Source of the DNA: Ctena decussata
Taxonomy: Eukaryota; Mollusca; Bivalvia; Lucinida; Lucinidae
Length of the DNA: 64,000 nucleotides
Reading direction: 5' to 3'
Assembly: GCA_963989385.1 (NCBI GenBank)
Contig: OZ022512.1
Coordinates: forward strand, 31,207,899 to 31,271,898
Shown: positions 33,707-45,053 of the stretch, in pieces
How positions within the stretch are numbered: the first letter of the stretch is position 1
Layout of the letters: the number at the start of each line of letters is the position of its first letter
Notes under the pieces: generated by a model
Database searches by the model: none
What the model saw: only the letters and a program-made list of their open reading frames with translations
Told to the model about the DNA's origin: nothing
Position numbers and translations under genes: made by a program

Positions 33707-35264
33707 AACAGACCTCTTCTGGCAAAGTCACCACGTTACCTCTACACTATTCAGCATTGCTTGGTAGAGAACAGTCAATTTAATACCTATCTGAATATTT
33801 TGTGATACGCTACAGTTTCACCTATTGCAAAGTAATGGTTCAGTCAGTTTACATTCTGAATAGCCTAACTGGACAGTACCTCAAAGTACAATATTGTGGT
33901 ATTTTAAGATTACTTAATGACTTGCTTGACTAGCGACACTATACATACATGTTGGTTTTGCCCTTTTTGCAGGTGCATCTTATTGAACGATACGATTTTG
34001 GTGCAAATTCAATATTTGCATTTTCGTTTGCTTTTCTGAACAAACCACAGAGTATGTGTTTCATTTACATCACGAAAATGCTTTAATGCAGACAGAAATC
34101 GTATCAGGCTTGCCGCTCAAACCGGTTCGAGGCCTGCTTAATAAAAATACACAAGAGTCACGACTGATTGACGATGAAGTGTATACTTTCTTTATTCCTC
34201 TGACTACTGTTACCTCTGCGCGTATGATTTCTGTCTCCTACAGAGAGCCTTGTCATGGTGCAAATGAAATGCAAACGTTGTGTTTTGTTTAGAAAAACAA
34301 CCGAAATTTTAAACAGATTTACAGCAAATCGTATTGTCCATTTGGGTGCAGGTGGAAGACGTGCAAAACTGGCACGTACGTTCAGTGCCGCTAGTCAAGC
34401 GTTTGAATAAGTAATTATACAATACCATATTGATGTTCCTTGAGTACAAATTATCAACAAGATATATCAAAAAGTATTTCAGCTGATTTTTTTGCAGGAA
34501 TATATTGCCCAAGGTGTAGATGACCTGATTAACCTTTGCAAAAAAATCGTAAATTTATGACCGAATTAAGCCCCTTTTTCGACTAAGTGCATTGTGGCCT
34601 ATGGTACAGAGGTACAAACATTATGGGATAAGCCTTCTTTAGAGACAAGCATATGGTTGGGGGCATAGAGTTTCATTAACACATTTTATAGTTATAATAA
34701 TTACGGTAATAATTTTAGATTTCAAGATTTGTATAATTCCCATCCAGTTTTGAAGATCCAGCAAGGAACACCAGGAATCGACAAAAGCCTGTGTTAGTGA
34801 TCTTTCTTGCGTTGCTTTGTTCACATCGGGAAGGAAAAAATATTTTGAGGAAAGGTAAGCACAGCGACATAACTATGTACCAATTTTCGGTTTGTCGGTG
34901 ACATTGACGCTTTTTGCTGAAAAAGAAGAACGGGAACTAGAAGCCTTAGTTGAAAGTCTCGGCAAAACCTGCACCACACAAAGGAGAGAAGTGCTCTGGA
35001 TTCTGGTATCTTCGTATTACTTTCTATCGCTTTCCATCTTATTCATTTCACTATACATATCCAGCAGACAGTTTTTTCATGTATATATTTGAATGTACAC
35101 TCAGGTGATATACAAATACTGGTGAGTTTACAAAAATCCTCTGCAAATTTTACTACCTCAAAAGTATTGAGACAAGAATTTCTGAGAAATACTGTAGACC
35201 AAGGTCAGACTGTTCAGAGATAGCAGTAGTTCCCGTCAGCACTTTTTTGACAAATTAGATATGC

Positions 35265-35441
35265 ATTTCTAATTTCTATGCAGGAGATTCCCTTCAACTA
35301 TGAAATTTGCTTTGAAGGAACAGTCTTTTTCAGGCCGTTCCTCCAGAGCAAATTTAATAGTTGTAGAGAATCTCCTTCGTAAAAAAATCAGCCTTAGCAA
35401 CAGCATATCATCCACTTAAGTCGTTTTATAAATACGATTCC
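35265..35441. mobile_element. Foldback MITE, GGAGATTCCCT family, copy 1 (left end worn)
   Basis: GGAGATTCCCTTCAACTATG faces CATAGTTGTAG-type sequence (here with one change), followed by GAATCTCCTTC. CTTAGCAACAGCAT and AAGTCGTTTTATAAATACG form the right end. The left terminal part seen in the copies at 42485 and 62202 is degraded. The intervals 34430-35260 and 35450-36630 show no feature I can support. Confidence 0.75.
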
Positions 35442-36639
35442 TGGAGAGTATCGTTGCTTGTCGCGCAACGTCACGTTGTGCGACTTGAACATCACCGAAA
35501 ATCTCCTGACCCTTACGGACTTAAATGTAACATTATTGTTATCCATTCAGGGTTTTGTTCTCGTCTTAAATCGTTTGTTTATAAAAAAAAACTAAGTTTA
35601 TGCCGAACATCACCTTTGGAGCACCTTTTCCTGTCAATTCAAATGCCTACTCGTTTTATATTCTGTGTGTGGGTCTCCAATAGCATGCATTGAAATAATG
35701 TTGTGATATAGCGAATGCCATTACAAAGATGATTTGAGACCGCTAATTAAATTATTGATAGTGGGTTTTGTCTACAAGCTGTGTCAAATGGTAAACAAAT
35801 GAGTTTCCATTTTGAAAGAGAATATTAAAACGGACAATCCTTTTCCGCAGCTTTTGTTTATTTTTTTTATTCCAATTATCATAACAATGTTTCCCAGGAG
35901 GCTCAGCGGAACGAGCCTCCTGGGGAACATCGATATGAGAACTGGACGAAAAAAAAGCTGCTACCTGTTTCAACGTTCTGTTTATAATAGAAAAACCGTG
36001 TTTGTGGTGACTGAAAGTGTATGGATACTCTTCCAAGAAATGTTAGTCTGATCTGGCAGTTTTCGCATTCCTTCTTAGGGCGATTCTCGGCACAGTCGAG
36101 TATAATTTCACTTTTGTTCCATCGCATATGTCAAAATTTAGCCAAAAATATCAACGGTCAATGAATATTTAATCTTAGTTGTTTTTTTCCGTTGTACTGC
36201 ATTGTGTAAATAGTAGCACTCTGTCAGATGTTAATTCAAAATGTTTCTCTTGTTTGTAAATATACAATGGAAATTTTCTCGAAGACAGCCGCAAATATTC
36301 AATTTTTTTTTAGTCTAGATCTACTTTTGATTTCTACTTTCGGTTCAATACACATAAACATTGCATTATGTTGGTAACTGTTTTTGGCATCAGGTCAATC
36401 TGAAGATTGACTGCGTTGAGATTGACCGCAGTCCATTTTGGAATTCCAAATTGGGCAGCTCAGTCTTGAGATAGGACATTCTCGCTACCTAGTGTCAATA
36501 TTACGGTTTCGGGTGCCTACCGACATAGCTCACTTGAGTCATATTAATGAAAGGTTTTGTCAGCTCATCTGTTAGTCCTCACGTTTGTTTGATCTTAGTT
36601 TTAGTTTTGATTTCTATGTTCCCGAGATATTACACTTAT

Positions 36640-37275
36640 GAGTTAGGACTCTTTCACGCAAACTGAACAACTAAGTGTTTGATGAACCAAAGCAGGACCA
36701 AGAGCTCGACTGCAAACCGGTTAAGCCCTCCAGTAATTTCATTGCTGGCCTTCTCAAGGCGGCACTTCTATTTTGGTTCTTCTTAGTTGTTCATGTGCTG
36801 TTTGTCGCTTTGAATGCCTGGTTATTTCAAGGCTAGCCCTGACATTAAAAAACTGAAAATAGGTAAAAAAAAGTTTAATGTTTTACATATAATTTGTCCT
36901 TATTGTCAGGCTACGTGCTTTTTGTAAGACTGTTGTGTGGGCGGTGGTTGTTTTTGTTGGGTTGAACAACTAGGTATCTGATGAACCAAGGCAGAACAAA
37001 GGGCTGGGGTTGGTGGCTCGCAGGCCGGTTGGGCCCCCAAATGATTTCATCACTGGCCGTCCCAAAGCGGCAGTTCTGTTTTGTTTCTTCTTGGTTGTTT
37101 GTGTGTTGGAGGTTGATATGTCTATTGTTGATGTGTTGTTTGTGATGTTCAGGCAAGCCTGTTGACCACCTGCATGGGAAATGGTTGTTCACATGGCTGC
37201 CGCTGGTGATGTCTATTTTCCCACAAAGTATTTTGGGTTGGATCTGGGATGGAATTGTGTCAGTTCCTGAGAATT
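36640..37275. repeat. SINE-like repeat, copies 2 and 3 in tandem
   Basis: GAACAACTAAGTGTTTGATG, CCAAAGCAGGACCAAGAGCT, CTGGCCTTCTCAAGGCGGCA and TTCTTCTTAGTTGTT in 36660-36800 recur in the same order at 36963-37105. The second copy extends to TGTCAGTTCCTGAG at 37258-37271. The middle block matches the motif of copy 1 at 31340. The interval 37280-37925 is otherwise featureless. Confidence 0.75.
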
Positions 37276-37929
37276 TTCCTCTTTACTTCTTCACCTAGAG
37301 ACATATTACAAAGCACACATCCATCTAATGTGCGCCGAGTATCTTTTTTTTAAAGAATTTCATTTTCAAAAATTTCTTTAAAATTTTAATATCGAAATGC
37401 CGACCTATTCATTTTTAAACCTTTTTACGAGTAACTCTACGATGTTTATCAGTTTCAAGTAGGCTAATCGCTGTCATTTGCAATGAATAAACTGCAGTAA
37501 GAAACTTCAAGCGATACCTCGTGTAAAACTACAAGAACAATGAAGCCTTTTAGGCTCACTGAATTAAGAAACAATGCACATCCTTGCTTAGCCCAGCATT
37601 TTCACAAGGCAGACAACTTTTTTCAAGACAATATATACCTCCCTAGGAAGTGCAATCCTCCCCTTTACAGTGAATGGGTACACCTTTACCTATCACCTCC
37701 ATTATCAAAAAATGAACAGCTACTATGACTTCCAGTTTATATCCATTCAGAAACACGGTGAGCTCTTAAAGGAAAGAATTTGCTCTTTTAATGGCAAATT
37801 CTTCCCTTTGACGGTTGGTCCTCATTAACAAGAGAAGTAAAATGAAAATCATGCTTAGACGTATGTAGGTACATTTCCGAGGCCAGCAACTCTGCAATTT
37901 TGGCCTCCCTTTGCCATGGGAAGGTTGAA

Positions 37930-38520
37930 ACCTTAAAGATGTATGAAAATATGACCCCGCTCCTAGATCATGGTGTTCTGTATTAAAGTAAGACCGCCCC
38001 TACGTTACGCTGCTTTGTATTAAAGTATGACCCCGCCCCTACGTTATGGTGTTCTATATTAAGGTGACCCTGCCCCTAAGTTCTGGTGTTCTGTTTTAAA
38101 GTATGACCCCGCCCTTCAGTTATGGTGTTCTGTATTAAAGTATGACCCCGCCTTTAAGTTATGGTGTTCTGTATTAAGGTGACCCCGCCCTTAAGTTATG
38201 GTGTTCTGTATTAAAGTATGACCCCGCCCCTACGTTACGGTGTTCTGTATTAAGGTGACCCCGCCCCCAAGTTATGGGGTTCCGTATTAAAGTATGACCT
38301 CACCTCTACCTTATGGTGTTCTGTATTAAGGTGACCCCACCCCTAAGTTATGGTGTTCTGTATTAAAGTATGACCCCGCCCCTACTTTATGATGTTCATT
38401 TTTAAAGTATGACCCCGCCCCTACGTTATGGTGTCCATTATTAAAGTATGACCCCGCCCCTACGTTATAGTGTTCTGTATTAAAGTATGACCGTGCCCCT
38501 AGGTTATGGTGTTCTGCAGC
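37930..38520 (+). repeat. GC-box-like minisatellite, about 15 units of 34-39 bp
   Basis: The unit is GTATTAAAGTATGACCCCGCCCCTACGTTATGGTGTTCT-like. Two variants occur, one with AAAGTATGACCCCGCC and one with AAGGTGACCCCGCC. They partly alternate, which suggests duplication of a two-unit block. Each unit carries CCCCGCCC, the core of an Sp1-type GC box. Whether it binds protein is unknown. Confidence 0.92.
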
Positions 38521-38870
38521 TTATGTAATTGTTTTGACTGCATGCAAAGAAATGGTTAGACAAGTGAGATATAGTGTAAAAAAGTAAGAAGTGTAACAAA
38601 ACGTATTATAAAGTTGCTAAGTATACAGGAGATGTTACTAGAATTCGCGAGATTGCCTTATTATTGACTTTTCGAAACAGAAAACTAATAATTATAAATA
38701 GTACACGTATCCTCTAAAGCTCTCACTTATAATGATGTTTTTGCCTTTTTATAATTTGATATTTGATTATCAAGACATCTTGATGTTTTATAAGAGGCAG
38801 CAAACTTTCATCATGCAGAAAATAATTCCGTTAAAACCTTGTAAAGAGTTGATCTTTTTAAACCCATAAT

Positions 38871-39108
38871 TGAGCCGCGACACGAGAAAACCAACAATGT
38901 GGCTGTTCGTCCAGCGCAAACTCAGATCAGTCTGGGCATCCCCCTGGTCCGCTCAGACTTTTCGCTAAGCGCTTAAAAGGTAGCTAAGGATCTTAGCTAC
39001 CTTCATGCGGACAGCGAAGACCCTGATCAGACTGGGCGGATGCCCAGGCTGATCTGAGTCTACGCTGGGCGCACAACCACTTTGTTGCTTTTCTCGTGTC
39101 GCGGCTCA
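38871..39108. mobile_element. Foldback MITE, TGAGCCGCGACACGAG family, complete copy (238 bp)
   Basis: The left end TGAGCCGCGACACGAGAAAA is matched almost perfectly by the complement at the right, ending TCGCGGCTCA. The arms continue through CCAACAA, TGGCTGTTCG and CCAGCGCAAACTCAGATCAG. The center is AGGTAGCTAAGGATCTTAGCTACCT. It has no coding capacity. The interval 38530-38870 shows nothing. Confidence 0.9.
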
Positions 39109-39389
39109 TTTTTTGATAAGCCGTCTATGGGAAAAATGTTTGATTATCCTCCTTTGAAAGTTTATTTTTTTTTATTTTTTATTTCTTAAAGTATTATATA
39201 ATTAAATTATGAAGGCACAAAATTACATTTTACTTGCATTTGTATTCAGTTGAGATTATCTGAAAAGAACAGTTATAACACTTATTACTTCCGTATGTTA
39301 AACTCAAGATCATTCGTATAATATGGGGGCACTTTATTATTTTAAACTGTAGAATAGAAATTTTCTCAGTCATACAAAGTTTCTCATTC

Positions 39390-39720
39390 ATGTTGGGATT
39401 TCAAAATTATCTTGCATGAAAAATAATCTTGACAATGACGCGTGCAAGAACCATGTCGCTTGCTTAAAAGTTAAGGTCACAGTTTTGTTCGTCCCATTAC
39501 TTTGTCCTGCATGGTGTGGTTTTATAATTATTTGGCGTAGTTGATCTCCATGACAAGGCATCGTGCTGTATGCAAGAACCTTGTCGCTAGCCGAAAGGTC
39601 AAGGTCAAACCACATGCTTTAACTTTGTGCATAGGATATATTGATAGCAAGTTCGTGTCCTGCCTATAACTTTGTCCTACATTGTGGGATTTCAAATGAT
39701 TTTTCATGAATAAATATCAT
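39390..39720 (+). repeat. Degenerate tandem repeat with GCAAGAACC and AAGGTCAAGGTCA-type words
   Basis: GCAAGAACC(A/T)TGTCGCT occurs at about 39446 and 39573, followed by AAAGTTAAGGTCACA or AAAGGTCAAGGTCAAAC. ACTTTGTCCTGCAT and ACTTTGTCCTACATTGTGGG occur at about 39499 and 39669. This gives about two to three units of 130-165 bp. Confidence 0.6.
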
Positions 39721-39744
39721 GACATGACAATCTGTTGAATGAGA

Positions 39745-39828
39745 GGCGCCGTAGTCGAGTGGTTGGAGTGGCTCGGTTACTGTGCAGAAAGTCACCGGAA
39801 GGTCGTGAGTTCGCGGCTCACCGTCGCC
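39745..39828 (+). ncRNA. tRNA-Ser-like sequence, probably a SINE head
   Basis: GGCGCCG at the 5' side pairs with CGTCGCC at the 3' side at six of seven positions. TAGTCGAGTGGTTGG is a good A box of the Ser/Leu class. GTGAG TTCGCGG CTCAC forms a perfect T arm and B box. An 8-bp stem with one mismatch (CGGTTACT/AGTCACCG) can stand for the anticodon stem, but its loop is not standard. The 84-base length fits a class II tRNA. It is followed by ~140 bp of non-tRNA sequence, as in a SINE. Confidence 0.6.
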
Positions 39829-39974
39829 ATCCGACGACTGAAGAACACTCTCTGGCAACCCAGCAGTAAGTGAGTACCCTTTTTCAAATTAGGGAAGGAT
39901 AAGGCAGCGAAAGTAGAGAAAATACAAGCCAGTGCACTCAGTCTTTGCAAGGACCTTGAGCCGAAAAAAACCTT

Positions 39975-40985
39975 GAAACTACGAAAACATGATTCCCTGC
40001 AGCCATACCCACATTGCTGCAAGGTACCTTGTTGCGAAACGAAAAACCCCAAAGACTCTTACAAAGAAAGGTCAGTCTGTTTCTGTCTATAAGCTGCAAT
40101 TAAAAAGCATATGATATATGGTCTAACTAAAAACGTAAACTATGCAATCAAACTACTGGCAAAACAAAGCAAAAAGCTGTGAAAACAAATAAGCTAAACG
40201 AAAAATTTACCTAATGCATAAAAAATACACCAGTATATGCAGGATGGAACGATGCGTACATACACTTGCATGTGTCATAATATTGAAAAAAAAAACTCGA
40301 AACTAAGAAAACATGGTTCCCTGCAGCCATACTCACATTGCTGCAAGCAACTTGTTTCGAAACGATAAATCACAAAGCCTATTACAAAGAAAGGTCAGTC
40401 TGTTTCTATCTTTAAGCTGCAATTAAAACGCAAATGATATATGATAACACATACAGGTGTATGCACGCATGGTACCATCCTGCATGTGTTGGTGTATGTT
40501 TTTTATGCTTTAGGTAAATTTTTTAGTTCAGCTAATTAGCTTTCATAGCTTTTTGCTTTGTTTTGCTATGCAATCAAACTACTAGCAAAACAAAGCAAAA
40601 AGCTATGAATTTCATAGTAAATAAGCTAAATTAAAAATTTACCTAAAGCATAAAAAACATACAACAACACATGCAGGACGGTACCATGCGTACATACACC
40701 TTCATGTGTCATCAAAATGCTAAAAACTAAAAAAAAACATGGCTCCCTGCGGTCATATCCGCAATGCTGCAAGGAACCTTGTTGCGAAACGAAAAATCCA
40801 AAAGCCTATTACATAGAAAGGTCAGTCTGTTTTTGTCCATCAGCTGCAATTAAAAAGCATATGATATATGGTCTAACTAAAAGCGTAAACTATGCAATCA
40901 AACTACTGCCAAAACAAAGCAAAAAACGATGAAAGCTAATAAGATGAACTAAAAACTTTACCTAAAGCATGAAAAAACAGACACC
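39975..40985 (+). repeat. Three diverged tandem units of 260-430 bp
   Basis: Units start at about 39975, 40299 and 40724 with GAAACTA(C/A)GAAAACATG-type sequence, then CCCTGC(A/G)G(C/T)CATA. They continue with GGTCAGTCTGTTT, AGCTGCAATTAAAA and TGCAATCAAACTACTG. The second unit is longer because it contains an inverted duplication (next entry). Confidence 0.85.
40455..40703. repeat. Inverted duplication inside the second tandem unit
   Basis: GGTACCATCCTGCATGTGTT...GCTTTAGGTAAATTT...AGCTTTTTGCTTTGTTTTGC on the left faces the complement GCAAAACAAAGCAAAAAGCT...GCATGGTACC-type sequence on the right. The arms are about 105-120 bp around TATGCAATCAAACTACTA. Confidence 0.85.
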
Positions 40986-41699
40986 AAATGAGCAGACTAA
41001 CCTTCTAACCCCCTAAACTGGAGTTTTTTTCCCAAGTTTTTCTGAGTAAGTCTTGCTACAAAAGTGTCATACAAGAGGACAATAATTAAAATTTGTCCGT
41101 ATAATATATTTATAAATTATAAGCTTTGAATTTTGTGACAAAAACTTACTTAATCTTTGTAAAACATTTAGCTGTCTGGCTGTTTTCTTTCAGATACTTG
41201 TGACTAGATTGTCAAAGTCCAGCTTTAAGTCCAGCTCTACACCCAAAAGTGTTACCTTTTCTTCACAAGGAAACCTTAATTATCTTCATCTCAGAGTTTG
41301 TTTTCTTGCCTACTGAAATGGCCTGAAACTTGAGGGGTTGCTTACTTCTGGTTGTTTTCAAACCATTTCAGTAAGGCAAGGCTCTCACGTTTAAGTGTAG
41401 CTTTGAGGATGCCGATGTCCCTGTGACAGAAAGACACTGTATTATCGTCAGCGTTATTGTAAAGAGAGGTGTCAGTCACGAAATAAAAATATGTCGTTGA
41501 TAAAATTATTGAACAATAAGGGCCCTAGTAGTGAGCCCTGTGTGATATCTTTGATAATTGCTGACCATGAGCTAAAGTTTTTCCCGATCTTCACTGTCTG
41601 TTGTGGTTGTAGGTTTCCTAAGTAACTTGCCATCATCTTACATGACCCCAGGAGTTTTGCTAATAAGAGGTCATGTGATAAGCAGTCAAAGTAGTTAAT

Positions 41700-42040
41700 A
41701 CTGACCGTCCCAAGGCGGTACTTTCGTTGCAGTTGCATTTGTGTTTTGTTCGGTGCTGTTTAATTTATTATGTTCTCATTTTAACCCTTCTATAATAAAA
41801 ATAGAAAATAGGTAAAGATAGTTGTTAAATGTTTATCGTATAATTTGCTTAGTTTGTTGTAACTCTTCTGTTGGTCTAAATTATTTAGTTCAGTAAAGAT
41901 AGCTGAGTTGCCACCTATTTGGGAAAGAGCTGCTTACTCGGCTTATCACTTGTAATTTATTGTTTGTTGGGATGTGTTTGTCAATCTTTCCCTTTGATGT
42001 TGGGGATGGGGTTTTGGGTCGATTCAGTCAGTTCCTGAAG
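41700..42040. repeat. SINE-like repeat, copy 4, inserted in the LINE fossil
   Basis: CTGACCGTCCCAAGGCGGTA, GCTGAGTTGCCACCTATTTG, GGAAAGAGCTGCTTACTCGG and CAGTCAGTTCCTGAAG occur in the same order as in the copy at 31337. RT homology resumes on both sides (FDCLSHD to the left, LEEDWKQAL to the right), which brackets the insertion. Confidence 0.75.
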
Positions 42041-42484
42041 TGTAGTTACTCTTTAAATTTACAAGTCCATTAGGGTGGCACAAACTTACATATTTTTATC
42101 AGTGCCTGCTTCCAATCCTCCTCAAGGCGGAGCAGTGTGGTCTGGCAACCATAGGATGCTCTGAAAGCAGAGAGGAAAATTTTAAAAATATCACTGACTC
42201 GAGTGACAAGCTGGTCGCTAAGCAACCGCTCATGAATGTTTGATAGTGTGGGAAGTATGCTAACTGGGTGGTAGTTGTTTGATGTGAACGGTTCATCCTT
42301 TTTATACAAAGGGGTGACTTGTGTCATTTTGAGTTTAGAGGGAAGAGTTCCCTTATTCAGTATTGTATTATCAGTGTTGCAAATCAGACTTAGGGATGGT
42401 AAGGCAGCCTTTATATTTTGGAGGTATTGCATCAATATCTGTTGCTGTTTTTACACCAAGCTTCTTAATATAGCTAGATACCTA

Positions 42485-42709
42485 GGGTCGTATTTATAAA
42501 ACCACTTAAGATGTTGCTATGCTGTTGCTAAGGCTAAAAATCTATGAAGGAGATTCCCTACAACTATGAAATTTGCTCTGGAGGAACAGTCCTTTTCAGA
42601 CTGTTCCTCCAGAGCAAATTTCATAGTTGTAGGGAATCTCCTTCATAGAAAGTTAGCCTTAGCAACAGCATAGCAACCACTAATAAGTCGTTTTATAAAG
42701 ATAGCCCCT
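42485..42709. mobile_element. Foldback MITE, GGAGATTCCCT family, complete copy (225 bp)
   Basis: The left end GGGTCGTATTTATAAAACCA faces GTCGTTTTATAAAGATAGCCCC at the right. Inner arms GAAGGAGATTCCCTACAACT and CAAATTTCATAGTTGTAGGG are perfect complements. The loop is AACAGTCCTTTTCAGACTGTT. It lies inside the LINE fossil. Confidence 0.9.
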
Positions 42710-43600
42710 GTTTCTCAGGTATAGGCTGAAAACTTAAACTTTGTATAATTAATGTGTGTTTTCTTTAATTTTTTTATCCTCGGGTGGTCTTCATTAACTG
42801 GCATGTTGCAAATTATGCGAATGTTTCTGGCAATATTTGTATAGAAGCTATTCATTGTCTCACGGTTTGCTTGCTGATTAAATTTTCTTCCTCTTTTAGA
42901 ATGATATTGTTATCCTTCTTAGAAGTTGTCTTTTGTGATAAGAAAGGTTTGATGGGTAGGCCAAAATCTTTAGATTTTGGACCACTACCACACTTTTCTA
43001 GGAAGTATACCGAAATGTACTCCCTTTTAACTTTGGTTTTGATATAGCATGGCCCGTCAATATTGGTCGACAAACCAATTTGATGCAGTGCTGTTTATTT
43101 AAGCCAGGTTTTTATCGGTTTTGAGGAGACATCTAGTTATTGGTCAGTTCCAAAATCACTGTTTTTCATTGGTCACAATGAACCAAACCCCTTAATCTGA
43201 TACCCTGTCCAGCTTACTACCGTTGTTCTATTACAGAAACCTCGATAAACATCGGGAACCAAGATACACACCAAGATAGTAAATCTCTGTTTTTTCATTG
43301 GTCACTATGCATGCGGCCCATAGAATAACCACAACGCACGAAACACCGGATCGAACCCGAATTTACCGAAACGCACTTAAAATATCACTTTTCCTTTGCC
43401 CCTAGGGCAGACTGTGCGGGCCATGCATAGCTGAAATAGCTGGTTACTAATTTTAGTGAAGTTTTTCTTGTTATCTTGTGTTTTGTTTTTGTTATATACG
43501 TTTCTCACCTCACGGGCTTTATAGATTACTTTTGTATATCTAGAGTACAATGTACATGTAAGGTCGTGGATTTTTTTAGGCATCTTTTCTTTCTCACGGG

Positions 43601-44563
43601 TGCAAGTTCATCGATGACTTGTCTCTTTTGAGCTTTCAAATTCATGTTAGAAATCGAAACTGAAATTTCTACGTGATACCGTACCATAACAGCGTATGAC
43701 GCCTTGTCCTTGCTTGATTATACGTTCGAAATTTTTGAAGTCATGTTTTATGTTTATAATAATGTAGGAACAACTTCCGTTTACGTTATGTTATGTGCTT
43801 TACGACCACACACAAAATAAAGAGTTATGACAATGTTCTGAAATACGGTATGAATGAAAGCTAGAATTGTGGTAAAATAATTAATTTTCGGAGTTTTTGA
43901 CAATTTATTCCATACTATTGAATATGCATTCTATTGTTGTAGGGGAAGGGCTGTAACTAATGTTGTGAGAACTTGTAGTCCGACCTCTTTGCTATGTTAT
44001 TTATGTGACAGGGGTTTTGGTTCCAGCATCGCGGGTTGCCGATGGTGATGTGCGGGTTACCGTTTCGCATTGCGGGTAGCCGTTTGTGCTATGCGGGTTG
44101 CCGTTTTCGCGTTGTGGTTTGTCGTTTTCGCTCCGCTGTTTCCTATTTGAGGTTGCATTGTTGACACCGTGCTGCGGACGTCGTGCGAGTTTGTGTCTAT
44201 CAGCAGACGTATAATGTTTTGCGGACCAAAATGACATTGTAATCCCTGGCTTTTGTTTGACAAGGTACGGTTTGGGCTCACGTGACTTTTCACTCATTTT
44301 AAAGAGATTAAGTCCCGCCTGATTGCATAAGCCGTTTACCACTTTTGTGTAAAGTTTATATACAGTATATGTCCTGCCATTTAAAGATGTTTAAAACATA
44401 TTTATATATGTTTTGCAGGTATGTTGTAAATCTTAAGTGTTTATCTCAAACATAAACAAACTATCCGAAAACATAGATCAAATACCTCAAGTCTGTTCCA
44501 ACGTCTTAGTTAGTTGTTAGTTAGCTCATCATCTTGCTGCAACTTGTCTTTGATATCTACATT
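43601..44563. other. No gene; short GCGGGTTGCCG repeat at 44033-44115
   Basis: GCGGGTTGCCG and GCGGGTTACCG-type words recur about every 21 bp, four times, in an otherwise unremarkable stretch. A minus-strand frame covering it (44001-44342) is explained by the repeat. Confidence 0.5.
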
Positions 44564-44771
44564 TTAGCCACAACACGACAAGTCAAATGTCGTGGCATGT
44601 GCGCCCAGTCTAGACTCAGATCCGTCTGGGCATACGCCCAGTCTGACCAGAGTCTTTGCTGTCTGCATGAAGCTAGCTTCGACGATTAGCTACTGTCTAA
44701 GCGCATAGCGAAGAGTCTGATCAAACTGGGCGGATGCCCAACCTTATCTGAGATATCGCTGGGCGCACATT
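44564..44771. mobile_element. Foldback MITE, TGAGCCGCGACACGAG family, worn copy
   Basis: GTGCGCCCAGTCTAGACTCA at the left faces ATCTGAGATATCGCTGGGCG at the right. CATACGCCCAGTCTGACCAG faces CTGATCAAACTGGGCGGATG. The terminal TGAGCCGCG part has decayed to TTAGCCACAACACGAC. Confidence 0.75.
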
Positions 44772-44997
44772 TATATTTTAAAGCGAGAGTGAGATACCTT
44801 GAAATCAACAAAACACTGCCACATTTGGTAAAGGTCTTCAGATGTGCCATATAGGAAATCTCTATGGTGCGCTTTCGTAAGACTTATTCATTTATTTCTA
44901 TACAGAACATTTGCCTTCAAGTAAACAAAGCGGCAGCCTTTTTGTGCAATGACTGGTTGTGTTGCATAATTAATGTGTTACGGAGTGAGGCTTTCAG

Positions 44998-45005
44998 TAT
45001 AAAAA
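44998..45005 (+). promoter_or_regulatory. TATA box of the PAN-CCP gene
   Basis: TATAAAAA lies 49 bases before the ATG at 45054. This would place the transcription start near 45030 with a very short leader. TTTCAG directly before GATG at 45048-45053 could instead be a splice acceptor of an upstream leader exon. Confidence 0.5.
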
Positions 45006-45053
45006 TCCAGCAAACAATTCATTAAGTTCAAATATCTGTCATTCGGTTTCAGG

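Larger units (their letters stand above)
32850..34420. repeat. Three diverged copies of one repeat: 32850-33030 (+), 33922-34098 (+), 34209-34420 (-)
   Basis: Shared words are CTTGACTAG(T/C)G(G/A)CACTATA, TTTGCA and ACGATTTTG, followed by GTTTCATTTGC or GTTTGCTTTTC. The third copy reads in the opposite direction (CAAATCGTATTGTCCA, then GCCGCTAGTCAAGCG). Around the first, a smaller block (ATGCCCATATTTTACTTATT and its variant) is repeated at about 32750 and 33047. No coding region is seen. Confidence 0.65.
41190..43600 (-). pseudogene. Degenerate LINE fragment (RT and upstream region) with nested insertions
   Basis: On the minus strand the pieces run in LINE order. At 43377-43583 there is a basic segment (KAREVRNVYNKNKTQDNKKN). 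At 42852-43073 there is a pre-RT segment (GLPIKPFLSQK, NIILKEEENLISKQ). At 42070-42435 there is an RT part (LKMTQVTPLYKKDEPF, then VSILPTLSNIHERLL). At 41472-41710 the RT continues with FDCLSHDLLLAKL and QGSLLGPLLFNNFINDI. Past a stop, NNADDNTVS near 41440 is the catalytic YADD region with Y changed to N. Frames are broken in several places. A foldback MITE (42485-42709) and a SINE-like repeat (about 41700-42040) split it. It is a CR1/Jockey-like fossil; the clade is unassigned. Confidence 0.75.

Noticed and set aside
37930..38520. CRISPR-like array
   Set aside because: Units are contiguous and alike with no unique spacers, so it is a minisatellite; the DNA is also eukaryotic.
43377..43583. 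A small host gene (basic protein) on the minus strand
   Set aside because: Its sequence fits the region between endonuclease and RT of a LINE and is in order with other LINE fragments downstream.
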